17,141 nt of DNA, taken from Rhodospirillaceae bacterium (GTDB lineage: Bacteria > Pseudomonadota > Alphaproteobacteria > Thalassobaculales > Thalassobaculaceae). Positions 14,883-17,141 of the stretch are shown here, in pieces (the stretch's first letter is position 1; each line of letters begins with the position of its first letter). Below the pieces are notes generated by a model. It was given only the letters and a program-made list of their open reading frames with translations, did not search any database and had not been told where the DNA came from. The position numbers were made by a program, and so were the translations under genes. The stretch spans positions 2,670 through 19,810 of the forward strand of contig PCAV01000008.1 in the NCBI GenBank assembly GCA_002730675.1. Direction: 5' to 3'.

Positions 14883-16391
14883 ATGGCAAAAAAACTGTTT
14901 GTTATTTTAGGTAATCAATTGTTCGATCCTGAATTATTGAAGGGCCTGGGTTGTACCGACGTCTTTATGGCAGAGGACTATGCGCTTTGTACTTATGAAA
15001 AACACCATAAGCTAAAACTTTATCTTTTCTTATGCTCGATGCGGGAGTATCGAGATGAATTGGAGCAGGCAGGGATAGCAGTATCTTATTTTCAATTAGA
15101 AACTAGAGAACAAAGTTGTGATTATATTGAGTTGCTAGATAATTTCGCAAAAGAGCAAGGCTTTGATGAGATAAATTTTTTTGAAATTGAGGATAAATTC
15201 TTTGAGGATCGCATAAAAAGCGAAAAACACTTAGCTTCTAAAAAACTGATTTTCCACACCTCTCCAATGTTTATGTTTTCGCGAGAAGAATTCGAGTCAA
15301 TTCATTCAAACAGTAAGGTTTTCAGGCTAGCAAATTTCTACAAATTAGGAAGAAAGAAATTTCAACTCTTGATTAACAGTGATCGTGAACCCACCGGCGG
15401 GAAATGGTCTTTTGACGATGAGAACAGAAAGCGCATACCCACGGGTGTTAACATCCCAAAACTGGAGTTGCCAAAACAGTCGAAGTATCATAACGAAATA
15501 ATTTCAATAATAGAAAACAACTTTCCCCATCATCCAGGATCGCTCGGAAACATCTGGTTTCCAGTAAAGCGGGCGGATGTACAAAAGCAATTGTCCTCAT
15601 TCCTTGACCAGCGGCTCTCAAACTTTGGTGTATACGAGGATGCAATGAGAGAGGGTGAAAATTTTCTTTTTCATAGCTGTATTAGCCCATTTTTAAATAT
15701 CGGTCTTATAACTCCAGAAAATGTTATCTCAAGAATAGTTGAGCACTTCAATCTTGGTTTCGCACCACTTAACTCGGTGGAGGGATATATAAGGCAGGTC
15801 CTAGGCTGGAGAGAATTTATAAGGGGAATTTATCAACTAAAAGGAAATGAACAGTCGGAAAGTAATTTTTGGAGTCACCATCGAAAATTAACCAGCAGCT
15901 GGTATGAGGGGTCAACGGGTATTGTCCCTCTTGACGATTGCATACGCCTCGCGATCCGAGATGGCTATGGACACCACATCCCACGGTTAATGGTGATAAG
16001 TAATTTAATGACGTTATGCGAAATCGAACCCAAAAGCATTTATAAATGGTTTATGGAAATGTTCATAGATTCATCAGACTGGGTGATGGTGCCTAACGTT
16101 TTCGGCATGGCGACTTATTCTGATGGTGGATTAATGTCAACTAAACCTTACACCTGCGGTTCAAATTATCTTCTTAAAATGAGCAATTACAAAAAAGGTG
16201 AATGGTGTAATATTGTAGATGGCCTTTACTGGCGTTTTATTGAAAAAAACAAACAGTTCTACGGCAGCAACCCACGTCTGTCTTTTCAAACAAGAATGCT
16301 TGAAAAAATGTCGAACGATCGCAGAGTGAAAATATTTCAAAGTGCAAATAAATTTTTGGAAACGCATACCAGTCAACCTAGGACAATTTGA
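14883..16391 (+). CDS. Cryptochrome/photolyase-related protein (FeS-BCP / PhrB-like), altered cluster site
   Basis: A 502-residue flavoprotein of the iron-sulfur bacterial cryptochrome/photolyase subfamily, whose studied members repair (6-4) photoproducts with light. The N-terminal antenna-type Rossmann domain starts LFVILGNQLF. The helical FAD domain carries LNSVEGYIRQVLGWREFIRGIY, YGHHIPRLMV with His364/His365, and TYSDGGLMSTKPYTCGSNYL. The subfamily normally has four Cys ligands for a 4Fe-4S cluster. Cys353 (LDDCIRLAI) and Cys442 (GEWCNIVDGLYWRF) match the first and last. The usual MSDYC-x2-C loop is replaced by MSNYKKGEWC, so two ligands and about 8-10 residues are absent. The enzyme may lack the cluster or bind it differently. 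The ribosome-binding site is weak. It may act as a repair enzyme or as a light sensor. Confidence 0.92.
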   Translation: MAKKLFVILGNQLFDPELLKGLGCTDVFMAEDYALCTYEKHHKLKLYLFLCSMREYRDELEQAGIAVSYFQLETREQSCDYIELLDNFAKEQGFDEINFFEIEDKFFEDRIKSEKHLASKKLIFHTSPMFMFSREEFESIHSNSKVFRLANFYKLGRKKFQLLINSDREPTGGKWSFDDENRKRIPTGVNIPKLELPKQSKYHNEIISIIENNFPHHPGSLGNIWFPVKRADVQKQLSSFLDQRLSNFGVYEDAMREGENFLFHSCISPFLNIGLITPENVISRIVEHFNLGFAPLNSVEGYIRQVLGWREFIRGIYQLKGNEQSESNFWSHHRKLTSSWYEGSTGIVPLDDCIRLAIRDGYGHHIPRLMVISNLMTLCEIEPKSIYKWFMEMFIDSSDWVMVPNVFGMATYSDGGLMSTKPYTCGSNYLLKMSNYKKGEWCNIVDGLYWRFIEKNKQFYGSNPRLSFQTRMLEKMSNDRRVKIFQSANKFLETHTSQPRTI

Positions 16392-16400
16392 AATGTCAAA

Positions 16401-16429
16401 TTGCCAAACATCAGTATAGCGGTTGGCAA
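16401..16429. terminator. Inverted repeat between convergent genes, candidate bidirectional terminator
   Basis: TTGCCAA (16401-16407) and TTGGCAA (16423-16429) pair perfectly around a 15-base loop, in the 73-base gap between the ends of the photolyase and hydroxylase genes. The position suits a shared terminator, but there is no strong T tract on either side. Confidence 0.35.
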
Positions 16430-16464
16430 GTCTAACTGGGCTCAATTTTAATCTGTTTAGTGTC

Positions 16465-17141
16465 TTAGCCTTGTATCATTTTCCAATTTTTGTAGAAAAC
16501 CGCCCTTGTATTTTTCAAGAATAAGCCAACCGAAAAAAGTAATATTTGCAGTGCTCTATTGGCATAATTAGGGCGCAAAACATCGATAAAGGCGCAATAT
16601 CTTAAATCCTCTTCTTCATTAAAGCTCTGGTGGACAAGAGTATCGTCAAAAATGCAAAGAGCGTTTTTCTTCCAAATGTTGATAGTACCGTCAATTTCGA
16701 TATAAGAGCCATCCTTCTGGACTTTGTTGAAGTTGTACAAAACCCGAAGCGTTGCTCTGAACGGCCCGAAGTGCCTGGAAGTTGAGGTCTTTTCCTTAAA
16801 TAAAGAAACTCCAATTGTCTTTACATGTTTGAATTCCGGCAAAAACTCAGCGATGCTTTCGTCTATGTTTCTTCCATACCATTTGTAAAATAACATGGTC
16901 CTGTCATTGTCAGATTGTGCAAAGCATTTTTCAATTTTTTCTTTTTGCTCATCAAAGACAGTTATCACGTGATCTATTTCTTGCCTAATGTCGGTTGGTA
17001 ATTGGTCTAGATCGTAAGTGTGCAAATTTTTATGTGATATTAAATCTATCGCCAAGTTTAGGGGTGATAAAATAAATGTTAGTTTACCCTTACCTGTAAA
17101 ATACTCTTTGAATAGCTGGGGTGTTTTTGTGGTATGCCTGA
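16465..17141 (-). CDS. Aspartyl/asparaginyl beta-hydroxylase-domain protein (LpxO-like), 5' end off window
   Basis: An iron and 2-oxoglutarate dioxygenase of the Asp/Asn beta-hydroxylase family; 224 residues are visible. The frame stays open from the TTG at 17055 to the right edge and still reads like protein (KTPQLFKEYFTGKGKLTFIL), so the true start lies outside. Counting from the TTG codon, the iron ligands are His95 (SRHFGPF, 16771-16773) and His142 (DDTLVHQSFN, 16630-16632), the two-His pattern of this family. RATLRVLYN and FIDVLRP are typical flanking motifs. A hydrophobic segment (ALQILLFSVGLFL) follows the catalytic domain. The upstream GKGKLTF...PLNLAIDLIS stretch recalls the N-terminal region of lipid A hydroxylase LpxO, so a lipid substrate is possible, but this is inference. 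It is convergent with the photolyase gene. Confidence 0.85.
   Translation of the reverse strand, partial: RHTTKTPQLFKEYFTGKGKLTFILSPLNLAIDLISHKNLHTYDLDQLPTDIRQEIDHVITVFDEQKEKIEKCFAQSDNDRTMLFYKWYGRNIDESIAEFLPEFKHVKTIGVSLFKEKTSTSRHFGPFRATLRVLYNFNKVQKDGSYIEIDGTINIWKKNALCIFDDTLVHQSFNEEEDLRYCAFIDVLRPNYANRALQILLFSVGLFLKNTRAVFYKNWKMIQG

Noticed and set aside
14711..14914. A 67-codon frame starting with TTG before the photolyase.
   Set aside because: It has no ribosome-binding site, overlaps the photolyase start in another frame and its tail is a shifted reading of that gene.
1..17141. tRNA, rRNA, CRISPR array or insertion sequence.
   Set aside because: Scanning the gaps on both strands showed no cloverleaf motifs, no regularly spaced repeats and no transposase-like frames.

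Overview
The window looks like AT-rich chromosome from a free-living, probably marine, alphaproteobacterium. The GMP synthetase has an alphaproteobacterial-type N-terminus, and the ferredoxin-NADP reductase ends in FVER like the Rhodobacter/Azotobacter subclass rather than in an aromatic residue. This placement is inference from protein character only. No rRNA, tRNA, CRISPR array, transposase or integrase was found.

Layout. Positions 1-1890 hold the end of an alpha/beta hydrolase and the housekeeping gene guaA (TTG start). Positions 1891-4562 hold a ferredoxin-NADP reductase and an EamA/DMT-family transporter. This stretch is bounded by the guaA 3' end and by an 18-base near-copy of that 3' end (16/18 identical), which resembles the attachment-site duplication left by guaA-targeting genomic islands. 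Positions 4563-6230 hold a small unknown protein and a secreted dienelactone-hydrolase-like gene broken by two in-frame stop codons.

Positions 6231-14621 are a probable catabolic cluster. An SDR dehydrogenase (minus strand) is divergent from an NtaA/SnaA/DszA-type FMN-dependent monooxygenase, followed on the plus strand by a GMC flavin oxidoreductase, a long two-part family III CoA-transferase, and the molybdenum subunit of a xanthine-dehydrogenase-family hydroxylase with no FeS or FAD partner gene in view. The enzyme types suggest a route of oxygenation, alcohol oxidation, CoA activation and hydroxylation for an organic compound, but the substrate cannot be read from the sequence. Gaps of 331-424 bp mean several transcription units are likely.

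Positions 14622-17141 hold a photolyase of the iron-sulfur bacterial cryptochrome/photolyase subfamily. It keeps two of the four expected cluster cysteines and has lost the CxxC loop. Convergent to it is an aspartyl/asparaginyl beta-hydroxylase-domain protein (LpxO-like) that runs off the right edge.

The observations most worth a second look are the guaA end duplication, the cluster-deficient photolyase, the unassigned catabolic cluster and the doubly interrupted hydrolase.
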